Shown: positions 44,760 through 56,122 of the stretch, one piece after another
Position numbering within the stretch: position 1 is the first letter of the stretch
How the letters are laid out: each line of letters begins with the position of its first letter
Source: Macrotrachela quadricornifera
Lineage: Eukaryota; Rotifera; Eurotatoria; Philodinida; Philodinidae
NCBI GenBank assembly: GCA_022393335.1
Contig: JAJEKB010021353.1
Coordinates: 174,916 to 238,915 of the forward strand
Length of the DNA: 64,000 nucleotides
Direction of reading: 5' to 3'
The notes under the pieces: model-generated
The model's database searches: none
What the model was told of the DNA's origin: nothing
The model's input: the letters and a program-made list of their open reading frames with translations, nothing else
Position numbers and translations under genes: made by a program

Positions 44760-47700
44760 ACTGTCCAATTCATTTTGAAGTAGTCAAGATATTTGAAAAA
44801 GGTATAGTTAATATTCAGAGCACAGCACGATGTGTTATCATGTCCTTGCTTATAAGTACCATCAGATAAGTGAAGAATCAATAAATAGACAAAACATATG
44901 AATTTCTTATCTCAAACTATAGAAAATCAGCAAATTCAACTGAATTGAAGAACTTTGAGTAGCATTATAATATTAAGAGTAGCTGTGATGACATGTTGTG
45001 CACTTGGTTGAGTGGCGCATCACATAGTTATTCTCCAATTTGTTTCGTTTTAGAATTTATTCAAGCCCATTTATTCTGCAAGAAAACTAGTATAAATCAA
45101 CAATTTCTATTGATGAAACTTAGTTTGGTACTATGAAATAAGATTGAGGGTTACATATACTCTCAATGTGTACTCTGCTTATGTGTATTTGAAAAACGAA
45201 AAGATGAGTACTCTAATAAAGTGCTGTTGTCACATTGAGCTTTCCAAAGTTCTAAATTTTGTGTATTTGTGAGAGTATGTCAAGTTTGAAGTAGAATCTA
45301 CTCTATTTCAAGCCTTTTGGTTTTCTTTTTTCGAGATGTTGTTACCGTGGTAAAAACCAGTTTATTCGCTACATTTAATGTTAGATGCTTGATTCCTTGT
45401 ATATCTAATGACTTGTTTCTACCTTTTATCGCTTATTCCTATAGTGATCTCTTCTTATTTGTATCGTTAATACAAACAGTTTCGAGTTTGTGCATCACCT
45501 AAACTAAATGAAAGTATTTTTAGATTTTTTAATTTTAATTTTTCTTCTTACCGTTTTCTATATAGATAATCGCGACATATTGCTAAAATATGTGTGTTTA
45601 TCTTACGTGAAGATGTCATTAGACGGTTTAATTGCATATAAACTATCTTAGCAGAGATAATTTATGAGATCAGAAAGAATAAAAATGCAAAAAGAAAATT
45701 ATTCACCGACAGTGGTGATACTATTCATGAGAACAAATATTGACTTGACTTCAAGTCTCATTATTTCATTTATATTGCACGCACATATGTAGTAGATTTA
45801 CATGTGATACGAATATCACATTTGTATATGTCGGTGGAAGGTATATATATTGAAAATGTTTCTGAGAAAAAAAGCGGTGAATGAGTAGTGATCATTAAAA
45901 ACAACCAATCATATTCTACACATGAGGATAGTAATGAAAATATAAGCTCATGAGTTCTCTTGACGAGATTTGTACCAAATAATTTTTTGCTATTCGGACA
46001 GATATCCTACAAACTAGAGGAGACGAGACACATTATTACACATAATCAACATATTCTTTCAAATAATTAAAGTACTTGAACAAACTTCTGATAAGTATGA
46101 TTTTTTATTAAAATATGAACAATCAAAAACCGAATTTGGTCTAATTATTTCAAATAAAAGTAATAAAAAGGAAAAGCATCAAAAATAGATTAACAATAAT
46201 ACAGCAAATACTACACAACTGAAGTCAAATGGGAAAAAAAGAGAAAACGATGAAAGAGAGACACAATCTTAATTCCAAAAGTGAAGAAGAGACGGAAAAA
46301 TATCCAAATACACATGGATATTCAGTCAATCAAATCAAATTTATTATTTAATAATGATTAAGCATAGTTTGAATTAAACTAACGTATTTCCCCTTCAAAA
46401 ACAATGGCGTCTAGCCACGCCTAGCAGACAAAACTAATAGAATATACAAAAATTTGTGCAGTACGAAAATCGATCAAAATTTACAGTAATAAAAAGACAC
46501 CATATATATGTTACACACACCATAGAAGACATCTAAACTTTCAAAAAATTATGATGTGCATCAAATGTGAACTCTTCTGTTTGTATCACTACAGAAAAAT
46601 TTAACTCATAGAAATCAAAACCGACACAACCGATAAATAGTTTCGAAAAAGCCGTAGACCTCTCAAAACTATAGCAAAATACCAGAAGTAACATACACAA
46701 CCAATTGTTAATATAATCGAAAATCATACCCAAAAAAGTAAACTTACAGAGACCGAAAAAATACTTAAAACAACTAAGTCGCATCCGACAAACAACAACA
46801 ACAAAGTCCTCGAAATAAAAACGCTCACGATATACAAAACAAAAACAAAAAAAAGAAAAAAAACAAATACGGCAACACAATGACACCATCGAAAACGAAT
46901 TAGCTATACCAACCATAAACCGGAATAATCCGAAATTGGAAACATCATTTAATTCACAACCGTTAACGTCCAATACTGTTCAAAAACAACACCAAAGACG
47001 CTACCAAACACAGACATAACACGAAAAAATTGTAATGTAAAACTACAATATACAGCAAAACATCTAAATATATACCTAACAAGCCAAAATACAAAAAATA
47101 AAAACCCCCCTATCTACCGCCCATCGGCTCACACAAAACCGATGTAATCCCCGTCCACTTTTGATAGAAAACCAAACGTTTTCCAAACGGTTCCAACTTC
47201 CCAACACCTAAAATGGCAAAGGTCAAACGGGAACATTCGAAAAAACTGGAAGTACTTCTATACGATTTAGCTGTATGAGAAATTATTTTGATATGTGAAA
47301 AGTATTGGTAATTAAAAATCGATGGAGTAGAATAAAATCAAGGCTATCTATGGCCTAATTCAGTGCACAATTATATGTGATGGTGTATATGCGTCGAAAT
47401 TGAAGAAATTTTTGTATTTTCTTGGAATTTCTGATGAAGAATGAGGTTGGGCATTAGTTAGAAGTAATCTGCTGTATTTTCCTATATAAATTGTATTTTA
47501 AAAAGTAGGTCAGAAGGTCATTAAGTACATTTAAAATGTTGAAAAAACACGAAAAAATAACAACGACGTCAGCTAGCTGGTTGAAAAGCGAAATTAGCAT
47601 AAAAACTGATGATTGTAAGCAATTGAAATGTACTGAGCATGTGTAAAAAATATGAGCATTTGAAATATTTTGAGCATTTTAAACATTTTGAGCATATGAA
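44760..47700. other. AT-rich Terminon-like body without frames
   Basis: Between two minus-strand ribozymes, no coding exon was recognised on either strand. The plus strand is A+C-rich from about 46370 to 47260, which forces a hydrophobic 146-codon frame on the other strand (46533-46973) that is not credible as a gene. Confidence 0.4.
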
Positions 47701-47725
47701 GAATTTTGAGCATTTGAACATTTTT

Positions 47726-47744
47726 GAGGGTGGGTGAGGGTGAG
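47726..47744 (+). repeat. Telomere-like repeats, scar 3
   Basis: GAGGGTGGGTGAGGGTGAG directly before a minus-strand hammerhead. Confidence 0.8.
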
Positions 47745-47747
47745 TAT

Positions 47748-47797
47748 AGCTACCGTGATCATGATTTCGTCCATGCTAAAGGACTCTTCAGACGGCT
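47748..47797 (-). ncRNA. Hammerhead ribozyme, minus strand, fourth unit
   Basis: Nearly identical to the copy at 44559: core CTGAAGAG, stems GCCGT/ACGGT, TCC/GGA and ATCATGAT, then TAGCTATACTCACCCTCACC on the RNA. The next ~27 bp (TAGTAGCATATCTG...) match 44437-44463 and then break off at GATC. Confidence 0.8.
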
Positions 47798-47825
47798 TAT
47801 AGTAGCATATCTGTTTTGAATGATC

Positions 47826-47841
47826 TTGAGGGTGAGGGTGG
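47826..47841 (+). repeat. Telomere-like repeats, scar 4
   Basis: TTGAGGGTGAGGGTGG caps the truncated fourth unit and stands 10 bp before the palindrome. Confidence 0.75.
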
Positions 47842-48125
47842 CTGTTAATGCAAAATAATTTTCAAAGAGCAAGGAGAGAAAACTCTCTAAGATGTGTTTC
47901 TTTTGGCTGTTGTTGTTGTTATATAAATAGATAATTATTTGTCGACCGGTTTCTGTTTATTTGAAAATAAACTTCTTCAGGAAAACAAAAATCTATAAAA
48001 TATAACAAACGAAAAAGTTCAAACACGAACAACACACACACGTAACAAAAAAACAAAAAACAACTAATTTTTATAAAAAAATTAGTATATATATATATAT
48101 ATATATAAATATACATATATGTGTG

Positions 48126-49271
48126 TTAGGTATCACCTAACATGATATCTTCGAAATTGATATCATTGATGTCGTTGATATCTTTTGGATGACAAGAGCC
48201 ACAAGCTGATGTTGAACCATTTGCTGTTGCACTGGTTACTGGGTAGGAAATGGGTCCAAGTACCCGTTCAGCCTTATCTCCCAGCGATAGAGGCGACAAA
48301 GCCGATGTTGATGAGTTTGATGAAGAAAGTGAAATATCTTCATCAGTTGAAGTTTTTAATATGCTAGGCATATTTTTCCGCATGGGAGAGGCTCCCGCAG
48401 ATGAAGTAGCAGATATAGAAGCAGTTGATGATGATGATGAAGATTTGTTTCCATCATTATTATTTGTTGCTTGACATGCTGCTTCACGTGCTTTTTCTTT
48501 TTTTACTAAACGGATTTGTTGCCATTTAGCTTTTTTCTTTTCAATTCTTTTTGCAAGGGCATCAGAACGTAGTTTAAGATGTACTGCATCTTTCTTGTTC
48601 TGGCCTTGGGTTATTTTATCACCTTTTGATGAAGCATCATTTGGGACATGTATAACCGGCTGAATTTTATTCACTACTTGGGTAGATGAAGTATGGGCGA
48701 TTGTTTTTGTTTGATCTATGTTGTGAGACAACATAGTCGATGGAACTAGTTTTGGTATTGAATCTTTTAGATTCATTATTTTTTCTTGTTCTTCTTTTTT
48801 TCGACGTTGAATACGTCTTTCTTCAGCCCTAATTTGAATAAGATCAGATTGATCATTATTCTTTGAACGATTATCAGCAGGTTTAAAGTTCGTTTGTGAT
48901 GAACGAACTACACCCTCCTTTCGTTTATAATCCCAATGAGATTGGGATGATTTAGTCGAATCACGAGCAAATTCGGCTATCGATTGTGTATTAGCAATCG
49001 ATCGATTGTTGATGAAACTATCACCACATGGAATCCATATGGCTAATTCATTTTTGTTGCACATATATAATTTAAATACACCTTGGTCATTCCGAGTAAC
49101 AACTGAAGTTGCTACCCATCGCAAACCCAATGATGTATTTTGGTCGATTTCTGTGAAAGATGGAGGACCAATTAATACGGCAATATCTTGCTGCAACCGA
49201 GCAGAGAATGGTGTTAAAGCACGAATGCGTGTATTTATACCATTTCCACCAAGGCTGCGGAGCAAGTGCAC
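48126..49271 (-). CDS. Unknown 381-codon protein, left palindrome arm
   Basis: No family was recognised. Residues 1-60 look like a folded beta-rich part (LIGPPSFTEID, SLGLRWVATSVV). Around 140-170 a highly charged helix follows (RAEERRIQRRKKEEQEKIM, a probable coiled coil), then a basic segment (LAKRIEKKKAKWQQIRLVKK), a Ser-rich linker and a C-terminus with DINDINDINFEDIM. The frame opens with GTG and has no early ATG. In the overlapping frame just upstream (49087-49344) the end of another plausible protein part is found (LDVIDKKRGPTNPFSFVMN), so the true N-terminus may be joined through an intron or a one-base shift near 49252. Its orientation matches the minus-strand Terminon scars to its left. 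It may be a structural Terminon protein; this is inference. Confidence 0.5.
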   Translation of the reverse strand: MHLLRSLGGNGINTRIRALTPFSARLQQDIAVLIGPPSFTEIDQNTSLGLRWVATSVVTRNDQGVFKLYMCNKNELAIWIPCGDSFINNRSIANTQSIAEFARDSTKSSQSHWDYKRKEGVVRSSQTNFKPADNRSKNNDQSDLIQIRAEERRIQRRKKEEQEKIMNLKDSIPKLVPSTMLSHNIDQTKTIAHTSSTQVVNKIQPVIHVPNDASSKGDKITQGQNKKDAVHLKLRSDALAKRIEKKKAKWQQIRLVKKEKAREAACQATNNNDGNKSSSSSSTASISATSSAGASPMRKNMPSILKTSTDEDISLSSSNSSTSALSPLSLGDKAERVLGPISYPVTSATANGSTSACGSCHPKDINDINDINFEDIMLGDT

Positions 49272-49455
49272 TTTGAATGACGGTATTCATTACAAAGCTA
49301 AATGGATTTGTAGGACCTCTCTTCTTATCGATAACGTCCAACAAATGGATAATGTTAGATTAAAATATTAGATTATTTTAATCTATTTGTCTTTACACAT
49401 CTTCTTATTTACATTAAGATATCAGATTAACTCATTCCATTGGTCTTTGCACATT

Positions 49456-49810
49456 TTATTTTCTGAAAACGAAAAATATAAGGATGTCCGTGTTTCGAAA
49501 ATCAAATATAGAGGTGCATATATCTAGAACGTGAGAAATAAGTATGTCCATGTTCGGAAAATAACCATGTCCGTATATATATTTGGAAAAGTAAAAAATA
49601 CTAATAAGGATGTCCCACATTTTTTCTACTTCGAGTGTTCCCGATAAAAGTAACACACAAAGTTGAAGCATCAGAATGCAAAATAGTAAATCTTGGACAT
49701 CTTTATTTTCCAAACATGGACATACTTATTTCTCATGTTCTAGATACATGCACCCCTATATTTGATTTTCGGAACACGGACATCCTTATATTTTTCGTTT
49801 TCAGAAAATA
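49456..49810. mobile_element. MITE-like core of the palindrome
   Basis: The central part has its own terminal words, AAAAATATAAGGATGTCCGT at both sides in inverted order, and repeated GGATGTCC/GGACATCC. Its halves differ at more positions than the coding arms do. The unpaired spacer is 49563-49702. It may be a small foldback element at which the palindrome nucleated. Confidence 0.45.
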
Positions 49811-49995
49811 AAATGTGCAAAGACCAATGGAATGAGTTGATCTGATATCTTAATGTAAATAAGAAGATGTGTAAAGACAAATAGATTAAAATAATCTAAT
49901 ATTTTAATCTAACATTATCCATTTGTTGGACGTTATCGATAAGAAGAGAGGTCCTACAAATCCATTTAGCTTTGTAATGAATACCGTCATTCAAA

Positions 49996-51141
49996 GTGCA
50001 CTTGCTCCGCAGCCTTGGTGGAAATGGTATAAATACACGCATTCGTGCTTTAACACCATTCTCTGCTCGGTTGCAGCAAGATATTGCCGTATTAATTGGT
50101 CCTCCATCTTTCACAGAAATCGACCAAAATACATCATTGGGTTTGCGATGGGTAGCAACTTCAGTTGTTACTCGGAATGACCAAGGTGTATTTAAATTAT
50201 ATATGTGCAACAAAAATGAATTAGCCATATGGATTCCATGTGGTGATAGTTTCATCAACAATCGATCGATTGCTAATACACAATCGATAGCCGAATTTGC
50301 TCGTGATTCGACTAAATCATCCCAATCTCATTGGGATTATAAACGAAAGGAGGGTGTAGTTCGTTCATCACAAACGAACTTTAAACCTGCTGATAATCGT
50401 TCAAAGAATAATGATCAATCTGATCTTATTCAAATTAGGGCTGAAGAAAGACGTATTCAACGTCGAAAAAAAGAAGAACAAGAAAAAATAATGAATCTAA
50501 AAGATTCAATACCAAAACTAGTTCCATCGACTATGTTGTCTCACAACATAGATCAAACAAAAACAATCGCCCATACTTCATCTACCCAAGTAGTGAATAA
50601 AATTCAGCCGGTTATACATGTCCCAAATGATGCTTCATCAAAAGGTGATAAAATAACCCAAGGCCAGAACAAGAAAGATGCAGTACATCTTAAACTACGT
50701 TCTGATGCCCTTGCAAAAAGAATTGAAAAGAAAAAAGCTAAATGGCAACAAATCCGTTTAGTAAAAAAAGAAAAAGCACGTGAAGCAGCATGTCAAGCAA
50801 CAAATAATAATGATGGAAACAAATCTTCATCATCATCATCAACTGCTTCTATATCTGCTACTTCATCTGCGGGAGCCTCTCCCATGCGGAAAAATATGCC
50901 TAGCATATTAAAAACTTCAACTGATGAAGATATTTCACTTTCTTCATCAAACTCATCAACATCGGCTTTGTCGCCTCTATCGCTGGGAGATAAGGCTGAA
51001 CGGGTACTTGGACCCATTTCCTACCCAGTAACCAGTGCAACAGCAAATGGTTCAACATCAGCTTGTGGCTCTTGTCATCCAAAAGATATCAACGACATCA
51101 ATGATATCAATTTCGAAGATATCATGTTAGGTGATACCTAA
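49996..51141 (+). CDS. Unknown 381-codon protein, right palindrome arm
   Basis: Protein sequence identical to the copy at 48126-49271, on the opposite strand. The same missing ATG and the same overlapping upstream frame (49923-50180) occur, so any damage to the 5' part predates the duplication or is shared by gene conversion. The two copies are convergently arranged away from the centre: both are transcribed outward. Downstream lies the TA-rich microsatellite at 51155-51179. Confidence 0.5.
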   Translation: MHLLRSLGGNGINTRIRALTPFSARLQQDIAVLIGPPSFTEIDQNTSLGLRWVATSVVTRNDQGVFKLYMCNKNELAIWIPCGDSFINNRSIANTQSIAEFARDSTKSSQSHWDYKRKEGVVRSSQTNFKPADNRSKNNDQSDLIQIRAEERRIQRRKKEEQEKIMNLKDSIPKLVPSTMLSHNIDQTKTIAHTSSTQVVNKIQPVIHVPNDASSKGDKITQGQNKKDAVHLKLRSDALAKRIEKKKAKWQQIRLVKKEKAREAACQATNNNDGNKSSSSSSTASISATSSAGASPMRKNMPSILKTSTDEDISLSSSNSSTSALSPLSLGDKAERVLGPISYPVTSATANGSTSACGSCHPKDINDINDINFEDIMLGDT

Positions 51142-51414
51142 CACACATATATGTATATTTATATATATATATATATATACTAATTTTTTTATAAAAATTA
51201 GTTGTTTTTTGTTTTTTTGTTACGTGTGTGTGTTGTTCGTGTTTGAACTTTTTCGTTTGTTATATTTTATAGATTTTTGTTTTCCTGAAGAAGTTTATTT
51301 TCAAATAAACAGAAACCGGTCGACAAATAATTATCTATTTATATAACAACAACAACAGCCAAAAGAAACACATCTTAGAGAGTTTTCTCTCCTTGCTCTT
51401 TGAAAATTATTTTG

Positions 51415-54400
51415 TAAAATTCGCTCGTATAAAATAAATTTTTTAGATCCACCTATCATTTAAAAACAAATTGTTGGAGAAATCAAATGTAACAATGAAG
51501 ATATACGAAAAAACGTTTTCTCGGAGACTTTTGGAACACTCGGCGTGTTCCATAGAAAAACGTAATAGGTGTACTTGTGTGTGAATATAATTCTCAATTT
51601 AAAACTAGTTTGTCAATTACTATTATGTTACATATTGTCATTTACTTACCATTAACTATAAAATGAAAATCTTATATAGTTTTACAATACAATCAAATTC
51701 AATAATTCAACTTAAGATTTAAGCAAGACTAATTATATATTTAATTAGGTTAGATTGGAAAAAGTCGAAAGACAACATGTTGAAAAGGAAAATATCGAAA
51801 ATATTTGGTTTTTCGAAAGTCTTAACGACAAATTATAAATAATGGATAATGTTCGTCACCTCCACACTATCAAACAATGCACTCATTGTCCTTCATGATT
51901 TATTTTTCAAAGGCTTAACAAACATTTCGATATTCCCTATACAAGGTCTACAATTTTCTATATATTGATTTTCGATATTCTATCTTTCGATGTGTTTTCT
52001 ACGTTTTCCGTCAATAATTGCGACACAAAATAGATCTAGATAAAGACTAGTACACAATTCCCCTCTCGATTTCTATAATTAATCTTTTTATATTAAAACA
52101 TATATTTCAAAATTTGGTCCTATAATGAAAAGATGCAGGAAACGACGATTTACAAAATAGCCTATGGCCAATCTTTCATAATTTCTATACTAAAAAAATT
52201 CTAAGCATAGAAATGTCCCTTACAAAAAACGAAAAATTAACAATAAATCTGATCCTACTATTTTTCCATGAACTATTGTTCTTTAAGTTCCCCAAAACAA
52301 ATCCTTTTTTTTAAGAAAAGTGCATCGAAATTCTGTACAAATTCTACCTAAACTTTAATTTTAGATCTTCAATCAAGACAACTTACCAAATACTATTCGA
52401 TGTGACAAATATGAAAATGTTGTAAATTCGAGATTTTTTCGATACGAACTTTTCGTTACCTTTTATTTTCATATAAAACCTTAGGAAAAATAAGAACTCT
52501 TTTATGCGCTTAGTACTTTCGAATGCCCTCTTTCTCGAGATTCGTAAAAAAAACATTTTAAAAGTAGATTGTACACTCGAGAATAAAGTTTCAAACAATC
52601 GAGGACCTCTACAATTACGGTAATATGTCATAATAAGAAAGAAAAAATGTAGTCTTTGTTTGGTTTTGAGGTAGGTAAAGAATAGTAATCATTCATCATA
52701 TAAACAAAATAAACCAAATCGAAAACTGTTTTCTTTTCATGGAGTTACACGATTATTATTGGACGCAGCATCACACGAACAAACTCCATGGTTTATTCTT
52801 CTTTTTTCTGACGTACATTTCTATCCTTAGAATTTTCTTACTATAGAAATTATGGAAAAATCGTCATAAACTATTTTGTAGAACAACTTTCACTGCATCT
52901 TTTTATTATAGAAACAAATTTTTAAGTATGGAGTTTAATATGAAATAATTAATTATACAGATCGAGTCATGACTTCTGGACCATACTTTAAATAAGAATG
53001 AAATTTTAAACCTAAACATATTGTCTCATTTAATATTTAGTATTATATTCAGAATTGTCCATCATTATATTTAATCTCAAGTACTCATATAGACTAATAT
53101 TATGTTCAGTTACAATGGTTTGGTTTAGTACTAACAAAACACATTATAAATACAATATTCACCAAGAGGTTATATGTGTTGATACACGTCAAAACTTTTC
53201 AAATAAGATATATGCTTGCGATTGACAATCGTAGAACACGTATCATGATTTGTCTATAATAAAATATAGTAGAAAAATCTTATATAGATAAATTGACCTA
53301 AAATTTTTAAAAAATCGAAAATTCTATATAACTAATAAGTATAATACGTGTATATAAATGTGAATGAGGTCTTTAATCTCACAAGAATTTCTCATTGAAT
53401 AGACTATGCAAAAATAATATGAAATGAGAATTTATTCAATCAACATAATCAAGTTGCACACGAAAAAGAAAACACTTCAAATATATTTTAGTAAACACTA
53501 TTATGATTATTGACATACTCTCATTTTCATTTTCTAACTACTCATTTTGTCAATCATCAAGTCAGTTAAAAATATTTGAAAATCAACACGCAATGCTCGA
53601 AAGAATCATACAATATAAGGATTCATTCATTAAACATTTTACTCGTCTAATATTGAAAAAACTAGACCTATCCTTACGAATTCCTAGTATAAGCTTAGTG
53701 CAATTCTACTGTAATTTTCATCAAATCGTGTTGATCTTTTTCTGGAATCTTATGAAATTTTAATAAGAATACCATGCAATCTCATAGAATCATCATGAAA
53801 ACCTCATGACATGTTACCAAACTATCGCGAAAAAGTCATCCAATTTTAGGAAAATCTTCCTAAGGTCTTAACAAACTACTGTAAAATCCTACCGTCATCT
53901 TTTGACATCCAGCGAAATTCAACAATTAAACTCCGAACATAATAAGAAATAATGATAATACTGGCGGAGCTTTTCCTGTATTCGATATTTAGTGATTTCT
54001 TATCGTCTCCGATCACATCCAAAGCTACACATTCTTATTTCCCCATATTTCCGATACAGTAGGCTCTTAATCCGACAGATATCGTGTCGCATATCGTTAT
54101 TTTCCATCCGTCTAACGGTGTCCGGAACTTCCCGCCAATGAACGCTTACTGTCGCTATCAAACAACGTGCAAAAATGACTCCATCTTAAACGTATACTAC
54201 TCTCAGGTCCTATCGCGATCATCCTTACATAAGCATCTCTCTTGCCACAATAAACACAGTCAGCTGAAAATTAAACGCGTCCATCAACCTATCCCACAAA
54301 TGATCTACGAAAACAGCTAGCACTCATCAACCAATTTACGCCTAATCCAAAACGAGAAAACTTTCTTACACTTTAACTTTGCTTTTAAAATAGAATCAGC

Positions 54401-56114
54401 TCCAATTACAATGTTTTTCATGCGGCTTTAAAAACCCAAACACCTTACTTGAAATTTCAATTTATACTTAATATCAAATAACTGCAACTGATGACCACAT
54501 CCTACAAAAACTACTTATGCAAAAATATTTTCATGTTAAAAACTTCATATTTAGTATAAAATAAGTTGAATAAATCACATGATTATATACAAATTAATAA
54601 GATAAAAGATCTCGTCGAAATTATTTTTATATTTATTACAATATAAGTGATTTAAATCACATTATTATTGGCGAATTAATAAGGTAAAAGATTTGGTTGA
54701 ATTTATTTTCGTATTTAATTTAAAATAAGTGAAACTGCTGACCGGTTTCTTCTCGAGATGATTGAAAAAAGATGGTCTTTCGATTTAAATGGATATTCTG
54801 TAGAAAAAGAATTTTTTTGTAGCTGAATCTGATGGGATTGACAAGGAAAAGGTTTATTTTAATTCATTTTTATGCTTAGGAGTACATTGATTCAATTCAT
54901 GACTTGTGGTTTATCAATTAACTGGGGCATGGTTATGTGACGAAGTGATTGAGACGCTAGATTTGAATATGAAACTGTATAGAAAAGTGGTTTCTTTTGC
55001 CTCCTTTCGTCGGCGTGACTTCAAAAGTAGTTTATGATTTGTGTTGTCTTTGGTGTGTTGTAGGTCTTTTGTTTCAAAAAGTATTGTTTCTGTTGTAAAC
55101 ATTGAAGAGAAAATTTCAATACAGTGAGAACAGTAGCGTGGTATTTTATGTGTGCTTCTATATAGGGTTTTTCTGGTGATTGTTGTCCGTGGTCTTGTTT
55201 GTATCATCGAGCATTGCGTCTGGGGTGATTGCAGATAGAGGATTCGATTTTGTTGAGTTTGCGAGTGGTAAGTTGGTGTCTCGGTGGGATTGTCGGACAT
55301 TCTCTGAAACCAGCTTTTAAATTCTAGTATCGTATGCCGAGAAGTAAAGATGGTACAGAATTTTCATGAAACTGTGAAATTGTGATAGGCATTGTGTAAG
55401 AAAATGTCTTTGTCAATTGATTAAGGACTTACTAGGTACATTCCAAACGTGATTTTCAAATTTTTTGCGTTTTCATGCGACTTCTGGGGCTATATGAGAC
55501 ATGCATAGTATGTTGATAATTGATTAGATAAATTTACAGCTTGTTTTCGTTTATTAGCATACATCGTTAGTCTTCCTGTAAATGAAAAGAGGGATAATAC
55601 TATATAAAGAACCTACGGATAAAATCAAAACTTTGTTTTGTTATTTCATTGTTATTCCTCAATATGCCTACTAAAGTAAAGGACGGACTCAAATAACTGT
55701 TCGCTTCTATGTGACAGAAGAGCCATCATGCATTGATACAAATAACGAAAAGAAAAACAAATATCTGTACATAGCGGAAACATCAATGATCGCATATATC
55801 GAGCGTGAACACACATGAAAATTAATGTTTCGAAGCTATTTTACCTCTAAAATTGAATTGTGGTGAAAGTTTTATTTGTCCGTCGTTATGAATAGACAGT
55901 TGAGCTCATAGAGAATTCTAAGTGATTGAAATAAAATAAGTTGATTTTAAATTAATACATGTGAATGTGGCACATTAGGTTTTTGAATACGTCAGATTTA
56001 GATTTTCGTTTTAAAAATACTATGTTATTTAATGTTCAATTATTAGATAGAACAAATTATTATAGACTAGGAACTTATGGAAGAAGAATTATTTTATCTA
56101 AAGAAGACAAATAT
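51415..56114. other. AT-rich region without supported genes
   Basis: No exon set, RNA gene or mobile element could be supported. Two degenerate ~83-bp direct copies lie at 54591-54735 (AATTAATAAGRTAAAAGAT). From 54900 to 55330 the minus strand is A+C-rich, giving an unlikely 128-codon frame. A 55965-56122 frame on the plus strand would end right after the later hAT insertion site if that were empty. Confidence 0.4.
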
Positions 56115-56122
56115 ATTCGTAT

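Larger units (their letters stand above)
47851..51414. repeat. 3.56-kb near-perfect palindrome
   Basis: Left arm 47851-49562 and right arm 49703-51414 are reverse complements around a 140-bp spacer. The coding parts (48126-49271 and 49996-51141) give identical proteins. Differences are a 2-bp change in a TA microsatellite (near 48091 and 51172), one substitution near 49427 and several substitutions close to the centre. The left arm starts 10 bp after a telomere-like scar. Confidence 0.9.

Noticed and set aside
46533..46973. 146-codon minus-strand frame, hydrophobic, membrane-protein-like
   Set aside because: The hydrophobicity follows from a T+G-rich strand; no helix spacing, family or start context supports it.
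54914..55300. 128-codon minus-strand frame rich in Ser, Thr and Gln
   Set aside because: Composition-driven on an A+C-rich strand; no domain or exon continuity.
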